Assembly: GCF_004298475.1 (NCBI RefSeq)
Contig: NZ_SCRP01000007.1
Coordinates: 1 to 64,000, forward strand
Direction of reading: 5' to 3'
DNA length: 64,000 nucleotides
Origin: Paraburkholderia sp.
GTDB taxonomy: Bacteria; Pseudomonadota; Gammaproteobacteria; Burkholderiales; Burkholderiaceae
Part shown: positions 56,418 to 64,000 of the stretch, piece by piece
Layout of the letters: each line of letters opens with the position of its first letter
Numbering within the stretch: position 1 is the first letter of the stretch
Notes under the pieces: model-generated
The model's database searches: none
Told to the model about the DNA's origin: nothing
What the model saw: only the letters and a program-made list of their open reading frames with translations
Program-made: the position numbers and the translations under genes

Positions 56418-57506
56418 TCAGAAATCGGAGTACAGGCGGCCGCGATTGAAGATGCGCGCCGGATCGAATGCGGCTTTCAGGCCGCGGTGGATCTTCATGA
56501 CCGGCGCAGGCAGCGGGGTGAATACGCCCGCGCTGCGGTCGTAGTCGCGGCCGGTGCGGAACATCGTCGCGTGGCCGCCCGCCTGCTTGGCCGTGATACG
56601 CACGGTTTGCGCATCGGTTTCGGTGATCCACCAGCGTTGCGCGCCGCCCCATTCCATCAACTGGGTGCCGGGCAACTGCAGCGTTTCGGCGATCGAGGGC
56701 AGCGCAACGCGCCAGAGCGCCGCGTTCGGCGAGATAGCCGAGAAGAACGGATCGGTCTGCTCGCGCAGACCGGCCCAGAAGCGCTCGGCTTCCACCGCGT
56801 CCACGACCTCGCCGCCGAGCGTCGTGCGCGCGGCCTTCACCGCGGCTTCCGCGCCTGCGAGCCTCACTGCAAGCGTGCGGTTGCGCCAGGCGCTTGCCGT
56901 CATGGGCAGCGGGCGGCCGCCCCATTCGTTGAGCTTGCGTACGGCGTCGCTGCCGCTCATTTCGAACTTGAGCGTCGTTTCGGCTTGCGGCGCGGGCAGC
57001 ACTTTCACCGAGAGTTCGAGCATCAGCCCGAGCGTGCCGAGCGAACCCGCGAGCAGGCGCGACACGTCGTAGCCCGCCACGTTCTTCACGACCTGGCCGC
57101 CGAAGTGCAGCACGTCGCCGTGGCCGTTCATGATCACCGCGCCGAGCACGAAGTCGCGCACGGCGCCCGCCGCGACGCGGCGCGGTCCCGCGATGCCGGC
57201 CGCGATGCAGCCGCCGAAAGTGGCCTGCGCGCCGAAGTGCGGCGGCTCGAACGCGAGCATCTGATCGTGTGCGGCGAGCGTCGATTCGATTTCGGACAGC
57301 GGCGTGCCCGCGCGGGCGGTGATGACGAGTTCGGCTGGATCGTAGGAAATGATGCCGCGATGCGTGCGTGTATCGAGCACGTCACCCTCGAGCGCCTGTC
57401 CATACCAGTCCTTCGTGCCGCCGCCGCGTATGCGCAGCGGGCGGCCATCGGCGGTCGCCGCGCGCACGCGCTCCGACCAGACGGCGACGATATCGTCCTC
57501 TTTCAT
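56418..57506 (-). CDS. glcE: Glycolate oxidase FAD-binding subunit GlcE
   Basis: GlcE is the second flavin-fold subunit of glycolate oxidase. The 362-residue protein has the PP-loop RIRGGGTKDWYG near residue 25, GTPLSEIESTLAAHDQMLAFEPP, FGGCIAAGIAGPRR and VVKNVAGYDVSRLLAGSLGTLG, all in the FAD-binding (type 4) domain, with a shorter C-terminal domain than GlcD. The ATG at 57506 (MKEDDIVAVW) is chosen by family length; the longer frame adds a Gly/Asn stretch. The 171-bp gap to glcD holds no gene. Confidence 0.94.
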   Translation of the reverse strand: MKEDDIVAVWSERVRAATADGRPLRIRGGGTKDWYGQALEGDVLDTRTHRGIISYDPAELVITARAGTPLSEIESTLAAHDQMLAFEPPHFGAQATFGGCIAAGIAGPRRVAAGAVRDFVLGAVIMNGHGDVLHFGGQVVKNVAGYDVSRLLAGSLGTLGLMLELSVKVLPAPQAETTLKFEMSGSDAVRKLNEWGGRPLPMTASAWRNRTLAVRLAGAEAAVKAARTTLGGEVVDAVEAERFWAGLREQTDPFFSAISPNAALWRVALPSIAETLQLPGTQLMEWGGAQRWWITETDAQTVRITAKQAGGHATMFRTGRDYDRSAGVFTPLPAPVMKIHRGLKAAFDPARIFNRGRLYSDF

Positions 57507-57677
57507 GAGCTGAGTGTCGTTCTCGCTGACGTATTCGTTGTGGTTCGTTTGATTGTACTGACCGGACCCGTGCTGGCAACCCGGAGCGGACCCGTAGCTC
57601 CGGGTGAACCAGGCGAACCCGGTGAGCCAAACGCCCCGGCGCACAGCGGTGGCCGTGCGCAACGGGGCGCCAGATCG

Positions 57678-59171
57678 TCAGAAACGGGGCAGCTCGGGAT
57701 GCGGCAGCAGGTTGCCGCGTACGCGCAGCTTGCCGTACTCGGCGCAGCGGGCGCGCGTCGGAATGCCCTTGTCGGGATTGAGCAGTCCGGCGGGATCGAA
57801 CGCGTGTTTCACGGCATGGAATGCTTCGCGCTCCTGCGGCGAGAATTGCACGCACATCGAATTGATTTTTTCGATGCCCACGCCATGCTCGCCCGTTACC
57901 GTGCCGCCCAGCTCGACGCAGGTTTCGAGGATGTCCGCGCCGAACGCTTCGGCGCGGTGCCATTCGTCGAGGTCGTTACCGTTGAAAAGAATCAGCGGGT
58001 GCATGTTGCCGTCGCCCGCATGGAATACGTTGATGCAACGCAATCCGTATTGCGTCTCCATCTCGTGGATACGCGCGAGCAGCGGCCCGATGCTGCGGCG
58101 TGGCACGGTGCCGTCCATGCAGTAGTAATCCGGCGAGATGCGGCCCGCCGCCGGGAACGCGTTCTTGCGGCCCGACCAGAAGCGCAGCCGCTCCTCCTCG
58201 GTGCGCGAGATCTGGATACGCGTCGCGCCGTGCTGACGCAGCACGGCGGTCGTGCGCGCCACTTCGTCGGCGACTTCCTCGGGCGTGCCGTCCGACTCGC
58301 ACAACAGGATCGCCGCCGCGTCGAGGTCGTACCCCGCGTGCACGAACTCTTCCACGGCGCGTGTGGCCGGTTTGTCCATCATTTCGAGACCGGCTGGAAT
58401 GATCCCCGCCGCAATGATGGCCGCGACCGCCTCGCCGCCTGTCACGACATCGTCGAAGCTCGCCATGACGACCTGCGCGGTCTGCGGGCGCGGGATCAGC
58501 TTGACGGTCACTTCGGTCACGATCGCGAACATGCCTTCGCTGCCGATCATCACGGCCAGCAGGTCGAGTCCCGGCGCGTCGGGCGCGAGCGAGCCGAACT
58601 CGATGATTTCGCCTTCCATCGTCACCGCGCGCACGCGCATGACGTTATGCACGGTGAGGCCGTACTTCAGGCAATGGACGCCGCCCGAATTCTCGGCGAC
58701 GTTGCCGCCGATCGTGCAGGCGATCTGCGACGAAGGATCGGGTGCGTAGTAGAGCCCGTACGGGGCGGCCGCCTCCGACACCGCAAGGTTGCGCACGCCG
58801 GGCTGAACCGTCGCGGTCCGCGCGTACGGGTCGACTTCGAGAATGCGCCGAAAGCGCGCGAGCGAGAGAACGATGCCATGGCGGATCGGCATCGCGCCGC
58901 CCGAAAGACCTGTGCCCGCGCCGCGCGGCACGACCGGCACGTCGAGCCGGCGGCAGATCTGCACGATGCGCTGCACCTGCGATTCCGTTTCCGGCAAGGC
59001 GACTGCGAGCGGCAGGCGCCGGTAGGCGGCGAGGCCGTCGCACTCGTACGCGACCGTGTCCTCCTGCCGGTACAACAGGCAGTGCGCAGGCAGTACCGCC
59101 ATCAAGGCCTGTACCACTTCGCGCTGGCGCTGCGCGAGCAATTCCGGCGACATTGCTGCCGGTTCGTCCAT
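57678..59171 (-). CDS. glcD: Glycolate oxidase subunit GlcD
   Basis: GlcD is the catalytic FAD subunit that oxidises glycolate to glyoxylate. The 497-residue protein shows VVPRGAGTGLSGGAMP (FAD pyrophosphate loop, near residue 80), SSQIACTIGGNVAENSGGVH, VMIGSEGMFAIVTEVTVKL and the C-terminal VFHAGDGNMHPLILF and GEHGVGIEK motifs with histidines near the substrate. Length is normal (E. coli 499). The start at 59171 is 72 nt downstream of the preceding FAD dehydrogenase, so all four genes are probably one operon. Confidence 0.95.
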   Translation of the reverse strand: MDEPAAMSPELLAQRQREVVQALMAVLPAHCLLYRQEDTVAYECDGLAAYRRLPLAVALPETESQVQRIVQICRRLDVPVVPRGAGTGLSGGAMPIRHGIVLSLARFRRILEVDPYARTATVQPGVRNLAVSEAAAPYGLYYAPDPSSQIACTIGGNVAENSGGVHCLKYGLTVHNVMRVRAVTMEGEIIEFGSLAPDAPGLDLLAVMIGSEGMFAIVTEVTVKLIPRPQTAQVVMASFDDVVTGGEAVAAIIAAGIIPAGLEMMDKPATRAVEEFVHAGYDLDAAAILLCESDGTPEEVADEVARTTAVLRQHGATRIQISRTEEERLRFWSGRKNAFPAAGRISPDYYCMDGTVPRRSIGPLLARIHEMETQYGLRCINVFHAGDGNMHPLILFNGNDLDEWHRAEAFGADILETCVELGGTVTGEHGVGIEKINSMCVQFSPQEREAFHAVKHAFDPAGLLNPDKGIPTRARCAEYGKLRVRGNLLPHPELPRF

Positions 59172-59232
59172 GTCTCCTCCCGCTGGTCTGTCGTGCCGCC
59201 GGGCGGCGGGCCGTGGCTTTCGCTATTCGGAC

Positions 59233-59250
59233 GGTCAGGCCTGTCAGGCC
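59233..59250. repeat. 9-bp duplication containing a stop codon
   Basis: On the minus strand GGCCTGACA is followed directly by GGCCTGACC. The TGA of the first copy is the stop codon of the FAD dehydrogenase gene, and the second is in the same frame 9 nt later, giving tandem in-frame stops. Confidence 0.8.
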
Positions 59251-60659
59251 GCCCACGCAAATATTTTGCCCGGGTTCATCAGGTTATGCGGATCGAGTGC
59301 GTGCTTGATCGCGCGCATGGCGTCGACGGCATCGGCGCCGTGTTCTTCCACAAGGAAATCCATCTTGTGCAGCCCAACGCCGTGCTCGCCCGTGCAGGTG
59401 CCGTCCATGGCGAGCGCGCGCTCGACGATGCGGCGGTTCAGCCGCTCGGCTTCCTCGATCTCCTCGGGCTTGCCTGGGTCGAGCAGCATGAGCACGTGGA
59501 AGTTGCCGTCGCCCACATGGCCGACGATCGGGCAGAGCAGCGGCGACGTTTTCAGGTCCGCTTCCGTTTCGATCACGCATTCGGCGAGGCGCGAGATCGG
59601 CACACAAACGTCGGTCGTCACGGCGCGGCTGCCGGGCCGCAGTTGCAGCATCGCGAAGTACGCATTGTGGCGGGCGTTCCACAGGCAGCTGCGCTCTTCG
59701 GGGCGGGTTGCCCATTCGAAGCCCTCGCCGCCGTTGTGTGCGGCGATCTCCTGCACCTGTTGCGCCTGTTCCTCGACGCTCGCGGCCGTGCCATGAAACT
59801 CGAAGAAGAGCGTAGGCGCTTCACGCAGCGCCAATTTCGAATGGCGATTGATCGCGCGCACGGCGAGCGAATCGATGAACTCCACGCGCGCGATCGGCAC
59901 GCCTGTCTGGATCGTCTCGATCACCGCGCGCACGGCATCGGCCATCGAATGAAACGCGCAGACCGCCGCCGACACCGCTTCCGGCTGCGGGTAGAGCCGC
60001 ACGGTGATTTCGGTGATGACGCCGAGCGTGCCTTCGGAGCCGACGAAAAGGCGAGTGAGGTCGTATCCCGCCGACGACTTGCGCGCGCGCGTGCCGGTCT
60101 TGATGACGCGGCCATCGGCGAGCACGGCAGTGAGGCCGAGCACGTTCTCGCGCATCGTGCCGTAGCGCACGGCGTTGGTGCCGGAGGCGCGCGTTGCGGA
60201 CATGCCGCCGATGCTCGCATCCGCGCCGGGATCGATCGGGAAGAAGAGGCCGGTGTCGCGCAGCGCATCGTTGAGCTGCTTGCGCGAGACGCCGGGTTCG
60301 ACGGTCGCCGTGAGGTCTTCCGCGTTGATCGACAGCACGCGGTTCATCCCCGCGAGGTCGATCGACACGCCGCCCTCAACGGCCAGCAGGTGGCCTTCGA
60401 GCGACGATCCGCTGCCGTAGGGGATGATCGGCGCGCCATACTGCGCGCACAGCTTGACCGCGGCCTGGACGTCTTCGGTGCTGCTCGCGAACACGACGGC
60501 ATCGGGCAGTTGCGGGTCGTAGCGCGACTCGTCGCGGCCATGGTGGGCGCGCACGGCTTCAGAAGTGGAGAAGCGGTTGCCTAACGCTTCATGCAGCTTG
60601 TCGACGAGTTCGGTGGCGAACGGCCGACGTGCGGTTACCGGCGGCGCAGGATGATTCAT
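59244..60659 (-). CDS. FAD-linked D-2-hydroxyacid (D-lactate type) dehydrogenase
   Basis: A 471-residue flavoprotein of the same superfamily as GlcD but of the D-lactate dehydrogenase (cytochrome) branch. The FAD loop is IPYGSGSSLEGH (near residue 78), with PGADASIGGMSATRASGTNAV, LFVGSEGTLGVITEITVRLY, and the C-terminal VGHVGDGNFHVLMLL and GEHGVGLHKMDF. It heads the glc operon, so glycolate and D-lactate or a similar hydroxyacid are probably oxidised together. The exact substrate is uncertain. Its stop codon is duplicated in a 9-bp repeat. Confidence 0.88.
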   Translation of the reverse strand: MNHPAPPVTARRPFATELVDKLHEALGNRFSTSEAVRAHHGRDESRYDPQLPDAVVFASSTEDVQAAVKLCAQYGAPIIPYGSGSSLEGHLLAVEGGVSIDLAGMNRVLSINAEDLTATVEPGVSRKQLNDALRDTGLFFPIDPGADASIGGMSATRASGTNAVRYGTMRENVLGLTAVLADGRVIKTGTRARKSSAGYDLTRLFVGSEGTLGVITEITVRLYPQPEAVSAAVCAFHSMADAVRAVIETIQTGVPIARVEFIDSLAVRAINRHSKLALREAPTLFFEFHGTAASVEEQAQQVQEIAAHNGGEGFEWATRPEERSCLWNARHNAYFAMLQLRPGSRAVTTDVCVPISRLAECVIETEADLKTSPLLCPIVGHVGDGNFHVLMLLDPGKPEEIEEAERLNRRIVERALAMDGTCTGEHGVGLHKMDFLVEEHGADAVDAMRAIKHALDPHNLMNPGKIFAWAA

Positions 60660-60782
60660 GCGGAGGTTTCCTTCGTGTGTAGACGTCGTTCTCTGCCCGG
60701 GCCATTCTACGCTGAACGATTGCGCCCGGCCGTTGCCGCCAAGCGCGAAACGCAGCTAAACCCGGCGAAACCGGGCGAAACT

Positions 60783-60788
60783 TATAAT
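60783..60788 (+). promoter_or_regulatory. TATAAT -10 box of the cobalamin adenosyltransferase gene
   Basis: A perfect TATAAT lies 49 nt before the ATG. The expected -35 position shows no consensus hexamer; the region has a near-repeat CCCGGCGAAA / CCGGGCGAAA instead. No cobalamin riboswitch is recognisable in the short leader. Confidence 0.55.
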
Positions 60789-60837
60789 GTCGGCCACGCG
60801 CAGCGGCGCGGTAAAACACGTTTCAGGAGGACACATC

Positions 60838-61419
60838 ATGGGCAATCGGCTGAGCAAGATCGCGACGCGAACCGGCGACGACGGCACAACCGGACTTGGC
60901 GACGGCAGCCGCGTGCGCAAGGACGACTTGCGCATCGCTGCGATCGGCGACATCGACGAACTCAATTCGCAGATCGGCGTGCTGCTCTGCGAGTCGCTGC
61001 CCGACGACGTGCGCGCAGCACTTACTGCGATCCAGCACGATCTCTTCGACCTTGGCGGCGAACTTTGCATTCCCGGTCACACGCTCGTGACCGATGCGCA
61101 TCTGGCGCGGCTCGACGGCTGGCTGGCCGACTACAACGCGGCGCTGCCGCCGCTCAAAGAATTCATCTTGCCGGGCGGCTCGCGCGCAGCAGCGCTCGCG
61201 CACGTGTGCCGAAGCGTGTGCCGGCGAGCCGAACGCGCTGTGGTCGCGCTGGGGGCGCAGGGTGCATCGGCGGGACAGGGTGCGCCCCTTGCCGATACGC
61301 CGCGCCGCTATGTGAACCGGCTCTCGGATCTGCTGTTCGTGCTGGCGCGTGTGCTCAATCGCGTGAACGGTGGGGACGACGTGTACTGGCACCACGACCG
61401 TGGTGCATCGGCGGGCTGA
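60838..61419 (+). CDS. Cob(I)alamin adenosyltransferase, PduO type
   Basis: A 193-residue ATP:corrinoid adenosyltransferase of the PduO/MMAB family, which makes coenzyme B12. ATP-binding residues are in the N-terminal TRTGDDGTTGLGDGSRVRKDD. The second signature is EFILPGGSRAAALAHVCRSVCRRAER (two pieces, near residue 118), followed by RYVNRLSDLLFVLARVLN. CAGGAGG lies 8 nt before the ATG. There is an extra short insertion (GAQGASAGQGAPL) before the last helix. It is divergent from the glc operon and appears monocistronic. Confidence 0.94.
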   Translation: MGNRLSKIATRTGDDGTTGLGDGSRVRKDDLRIAAIGDIDELNSQIGVLLCESLPDDVRAALTAIQHDLFDLGGELCIPGHTLVTDAHLARLDGWLADYNAALPPLKEFILPGGSRAAALAHVCRSVCRRAERAVVALGAQGASAGQGAPLADTPRRYVNRLSDLLFVLARVLNRVNGGDDVYWHHDRGASAG

Positions 61420-61560
61420 TGAGTTGAAATGCTCAGTTGAAGCGTGGGGTCGAAGGCCAGCTCAGGTGCCCCGATAAAAAGGGGTGAATCTCTTAGCATA
61501 GTCGGGGTCGGAGCGGGTGAGGGCATGTGCGACAAAATGCCCTGATATTGAGCCATGTCA

Positions 61561-61583
61561 AAGAAGTATCCTAATCGCATCTT
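61561..61583 (+). promoter_or_regulatory. NsrR-like operator upstream of hmp
   Basis: The 23-bp site at these coordinates has the dyad pattern AAGAAGTAT-N5-CGCATCTT, agreeing with the known NsrR consensus (AAGATGCAT-type arms, 11-1-11 layout) at about 17 of 23 positions. It lies 17 nt before the hmp ATG. NsrR is the nitric-oxide-sensing repressor that commonly controls hmp, so position and partner agree. Confidence 0.6.
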
Positions 61584-61600
61584 TCACGCGGAGAAACTGA

Positions 61601-62806
61601 ATGACTGCGCTTACCGCCGACCAGATGGCCCTCGTCAAGGCCACGGCACCTGTATTTGCCGAGCACGGCGCCACGATCACGAAGCATTTCTACAAGCGGA
61701 TGTTCAATGCGCATCCCGAGCTGAAGAACCTCTTTAACCAGACGCATCAGCAAAGCGGCAGCCAGTCCGAGTCGCTTGCGCGTGCCGTCTACGCGTATGC
61801 GGCGAATATCGACAACCTGGGCGCGCTCGGCGGCGCGGTCACGCATATCGCTCACAAGCACGCGAGCCTGAATATCCGCCCCGAGCACTATCCGATCGTC
61901 GGGCGCCATCTGCTGGGCGCTGTCGTCGACGTGCTGGGCGACGCCGTCGATCAACCGACGCTCGACGCCTGGACGCTCGCTTACGAACAACTCTCGCAGA
62001 TCATGATCGGCACCGAGGCGAAGCTGTACGACGGCGCGTCGTGGAGCGGCTTCCGTCCGTTCAAGGTGATCCGCAAGCACGTGGAAAGCAGCGAGATCAC
62101 GTCGTTCTATCTCGCGCCCGCCGACGGGTCGTCCGCAGGCGGCTTCCAGGCCGGCCAGTACGTGAGCGTGAAGCGCTTCGTCGACACGCTCGGCGTCGAC
62201 CAGCCGCGTCAGTACAGCCTCTCGGATGCGCCGCACGGCCGCTGGCTGCGCATCTCGGTCAAGCGCGAATCGGGCCGCGCCGATACGCAGCCGGGCCACG
62301 TTTCGAACCTCATGCATGACGGTGTCGAGGTCGGCACCGTCGTTCACGTCAGCGCGCCGATGGGCGAATTCACGCTCGACCGCTCGAATGACACGCCGGT
62401 CGTGCTGATGAGCGGCGGCGTCGGCATCACGCCGATGGCGTCGATGCTCGCCACGCTCATGATCGAAAGCGACACGCGCCCCGTCACCTTCGTGCACGCC
62501 TGCCGCAATGCGAGCGTTCATGCGTTCCGCGACTGGCTGCACGAAGTCGCCGACGGCCATCCGAACTTCCGTCGCGCGGTGTTCTACGAGACGGCGGGCG
62601 CGCAGGATCGTGCGGGCGTCGATTACGACTTCGAGGGCCGGCTCGATATCGGCCGCATCGAAGAGGCCGTGCTCGTGCCCAACGCCGACTACTATCTGTG
62701 CGGCCCGGTCGCCTTCATGCGCGAGCAGCGTGAAGCGCTCGTTGCGCGCGGCGTCGACGAGCAGCGCATCCATACGGAGATCTTCGGCTCGGGCATGCTC
62801 GATTAA
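61601..62806 (+). CDS. hmp: Flavohemoglobin (nitric oxide dioxygenase)
   Basis: Hmp detoxifies NO to nitrate using O2 and NADH. The 401-residue protein has a globin domain with Tyr31 (B10, in HFYKRMF) and the proximal heme histidine His87 (in IAHKHASL). The FAD domain has RQYSLSDAPHG and the NAD domain has MSGGVGITPMASML, YYLCGPVAFM and a C-terminal EIFGSGMLD. GGAG lies before the ATG. Overall colinear with E. coli Hmp. The NsrR-like site immediately upstream predicts induction by NO. Confidence 0.97.
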   Translation: MTALTADQMALVKATAPVFAEHGATITKHFYKRMFNAHPELKNLFNQTHQQSGSQSESLARAVYAYAANIDNLGALGGAVTHIAHKHASLNIRPEHYPIVGRHLLGAVVDVLGDAVDQPTLDAWTLAYEQLSQIMIGTEAKLYDGASWSGFRPFKVIRKHVESSEITSFYLAPADGSSAGGFQAGQYVSVKRFVDTLGVDQPRQYSLSDAPHGRWLRISVKRESGRADTQPGHVSNLMHDGVEVGTVVHVSAPMGEFTLDRSNDTPVVLMSGGVGITPMASMLATLMIESDTRPVTFVHACRNASVHAFRDWLHEVADGHPNFRRAVFYETAGAQDRAGVDYDFEGRLDIGRIEEAVLVPNADYYLCGPVAFMREQREALVARGVDEQRIHTEIFGSGMLD

Positions 62807-62833
62807 ACGCCGTTTGTAGCAGCACAAAAAGCG

Positions 62834-62858
62834 AAGCCCCGGCGCGAGCCGGGGCTTT
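62834..62858. terminator. Terminator between hmp and the DAHP synthase gene
   Basis: AAGCCCCGGC and GCCGGGGCTT make a perfect 10-bp stem with a GCGA tetraloop and T/A runs on either side. It lies between convergent genes, 28 nt after the hmp stop. Confidence 0.85.
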
Positions 62859-62885
62859 TGCACATCTCATCGCCGTGCCGGGCAA

Positions 62886-62907
62886 AACACCGGCGCAACA
62901 CCGGCGC
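62886..62907. repeat. 11-bp duplication downstream of the DAHP synthase gene
   Basis: AACACCGGCGC is present twice head to tail and starts a third, partial time (AACCC). It lies 25 nt beyond the DAHP synthase stop codon on the minus strand. Confidence 0.75.
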
Positions 62908-62932
62908 AACCCGGGTGAAGAGGATTCGCGGC

Positions 62933-64000
62933 TCAGTTGCCGCTGCCGCGCGCGACGCGGCGCAGCCTGACGCTTTGCGCGAGCCCTTCGAGCAGCGTCA
63001 CGCTTTCGTCCCAGGCGATGCACGCATCAGTGATGCTCTGGCCATAGGTGAGCGCGCAACCTTCCTTCAGATCCTGGCGGCCCGCCACGAGATGCGACTC
63101 GACCATCACGCCGATGATGCGCTCGTCGCCCTCCGCAACCTGGCGGCCGATCTCGGCGCACACGGGAATCTGGTTCTCGTGCTTCTTCGAGCTGTTCGCG
63201 TGGCTCGCGTCGATCATCAGGCGCGCGGCGAGTCCGGACTTGCCGATGTCGGCGCAGGCGGCGTTCACGCTGTCGGCGTCGTAGTTCGGGACTTTGCCGC
63301 CGCGCAGGATCACGTGGCAATCCTCATTACCCGCCGTCGAGACGATGGCCGAATGGCCGCCCTTCGTGACCGAGAGGAAATGATGCGGCTGCGAAGCGGC
63401 CTTGATGGCATCGACGGCGATCTTCACGTTGCCGTCCGTGCCGTTCTTGAAGCCGACCGGGCACGACAGGCCCGAAGCCAGTTCGCGGTGCACCTGCGAT
63501 TCGGTCGTGCGCGCGCCGATGGCGCCCCACGAAACCAGATCGGCGAGGTACTGCGGGCTGATCATGTCGAGATATTCGGTGGCGGCGGGCAGGCCCAGGT
63601 CGTTCAGGCGCACGAGCAGTTCGCGCGCGGTGCGCAGGCCGTCGTTGATCTTGAAGCTGTTGTCGAGGTACGGATCGTTGATGAGGCCTTTCCAGCCCAC
63701 CGTCGTGCGCGGCTTTTCGAAGTACACGCGCATCACGATTTCCAGCTCGCCCGCGAAGCGCGAGCGCATCGGCAGCAGCTTTTCGGCGTATTCGACCGCG
63801 GCCTTCGTGTCGTGGATCGAGCACGGGCCGATCACGACGATCAGACGGTCGTCCATGCCGTGCAGGATGCGGTGCAGCGCCTCGCGCGTCTCGTGAATCA
63901 GGTTCGATGCGGCCTCGGAGCACGGGAACTCGCGGATCAGGTGCGCGGGCGGCGTGAGTTCTTTGAGTTCCCGAATGCGGACGTCATCGGTATTGTGCGG
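62933..64000 (-). CDS. 3-deoxy-7-phosphoheptulonate (DAHP) synthase, class I, 5' end cut by the window edge
   Basis: This enzyme condenses phosphoenolpyruvate and erythrose-4-phosphate, the first step of aromatic amino-acid synthesis. The frame stays open to the right edge; beyond the internal ATG at 63856 it continues upstream as TDDVRIRELKELTPPAHLI, the usual AroG-type N-terminus, so only a few residues are missing. Conserved segments are VVIGPCSIHD (metal Cys), RVYFEKPRTTVGWKGLIND, SWGAIGARTTESQVHRELAS, GHSAIV and DASHANSSKKHENQ. It is an AroG/AroF/AroH paralogue; which feedback inhibitor it answers to cannot be told. Confidence 0.95.
   Translation of the reverse strand, partial: PHNTDDVRIRELKELTPPAHLIREFPCSEAASNLIHETREALHRILHGMDDRLIVVIGPCSIHDTKAAVEYAEKLLPMRSRFAGELEIVMRVYFEKPRTTVGWKGLINDPYLDNSFKINDGLRTARELLVRLNDLGLPAATEYLDMISPQYLADLVSWGAIGARTTESQVHRELASGLSCPVGFKNGTDGNVKIAVDAIKAASQPHHFLSVTKGGHSAIVSTAGNEDCHVILRGGKVPNYDADSVNAACADIGKSGLAARLMIDASHANSSKKHENQIPVCAEIGRQVAEGDERIIGVMVESHLVAGRQDLKEGCALTYGQSITDACIAWDESVTLLEGLAQSVRLRRVARGSGN

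Noticed and set aside
55188..60584. A plus-strand open frame of 1798 codons opposite the glc operon
   Set aside because: It is the antisense shadow of glcF, glcE, glcD and the FAD dehydrogenase. GC-rich codon use removes stops on the opposite strand; the translation is Arg/His/Asp-rich with no domain.

Overview
The window is about 64 kb of GC-rich chromosomal DNA from a betaproteobacterium. It most resembles the main chromosome of the Burkholderia / Paraburkholderia / Caballeronia group. This is inferred from protein sequence style and from gene neighbourhoods (rplM-rpsI-erpA, ruvC-ruvA-ruvB, dusB-fis-purH, yajC-secD-secF beside tgt and queA, recG-oxyR, ubiA-proC-yggS). No database search was possible. 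I see no rRNA, tRNA, intact insertion sequence or CRISPR array. Both edges cut genes: rplM on the left and a DAHP synthase on the right.

Layout. 1-5.4 kb: ribosomal proteins L13 and S9, ErpA, AnmK, TyrS, Dtd and a histidine phosphatase. 5.6-10.4 kb: a branched-chain amino-acid binding protein, an MpaB-type oxygenase-family protein and ruvCAB. 10.4-16.6 kb: a leftward block of purH, fis, dusB, a UbiH/UbiF-type hydroxylase and PepP. 16.8-21.1 kb: a glutathione transferase, an FMN-binding glutamate-synthase-like membrane protein, MnmA and a NudJ-like Nudix hydrolase. 21.4-24.4 kb: the three-gene proton-translocating transhydrogenase (pntAA-pntAB-pntB).

24.4-31.7 kb is the most accessory-looking part. 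It holds a PAP2 phosphatase, probable decayed gene pieces, an RcnR-type nickel/cobalt repressor with its DmeF exporter, a second small CDF-like transporter, and a divergent LuxR regulator / nitrilase / APC permease group. 31.8-41 kb: a THUMP RNA methyltransferase, a SpecificRecomb-family membrane protein, a four-gene paraquat-inducible (Pqi) lipid-transport operon with PqiA split in two, and cytochrome b561 with YceI. 41-47.3 kb: secF, secD, yajC, tgt and queA, all leftward. 47.6-55 kb: recG, the peroxide sensor OxyR, a 58-aa membrane peptide, Dps, UbiA, ProC and YggS. 55.2-60.7 kb: a glycolate oxidase operon (glcD-glcE-glcF) headed by a second D-2-hydroxyacid dehydrogenase. 60.8-64 kb: a PduO-type cobalamin adenosyltransferase, flavohemoglobin Hmp behind an NsrR-like operator, and DAHP synthase.

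The most unusual signal is not a gene. Several genes end in short tandem repeats of 9-14 bp that include or directly follow the stop codon. In ruvC, queA, the RNA methyltransferase and the FAD dehydrogenase the repeat unit contains the stop codon itself, so stops are iterated, sometimes in all three frames. Similar repeats lie just downstream of the oxygenase-family gene, the histidine phosphatase, yceI and the DAHP synthase gene. Other points worth following are the roughly 100-residue insertion in DmeF, the altered metal site in its small CDF neighbour, the split PqiA, the membrane character of the so-called site-specific recombinase, and the NsrR-like site before hmp.
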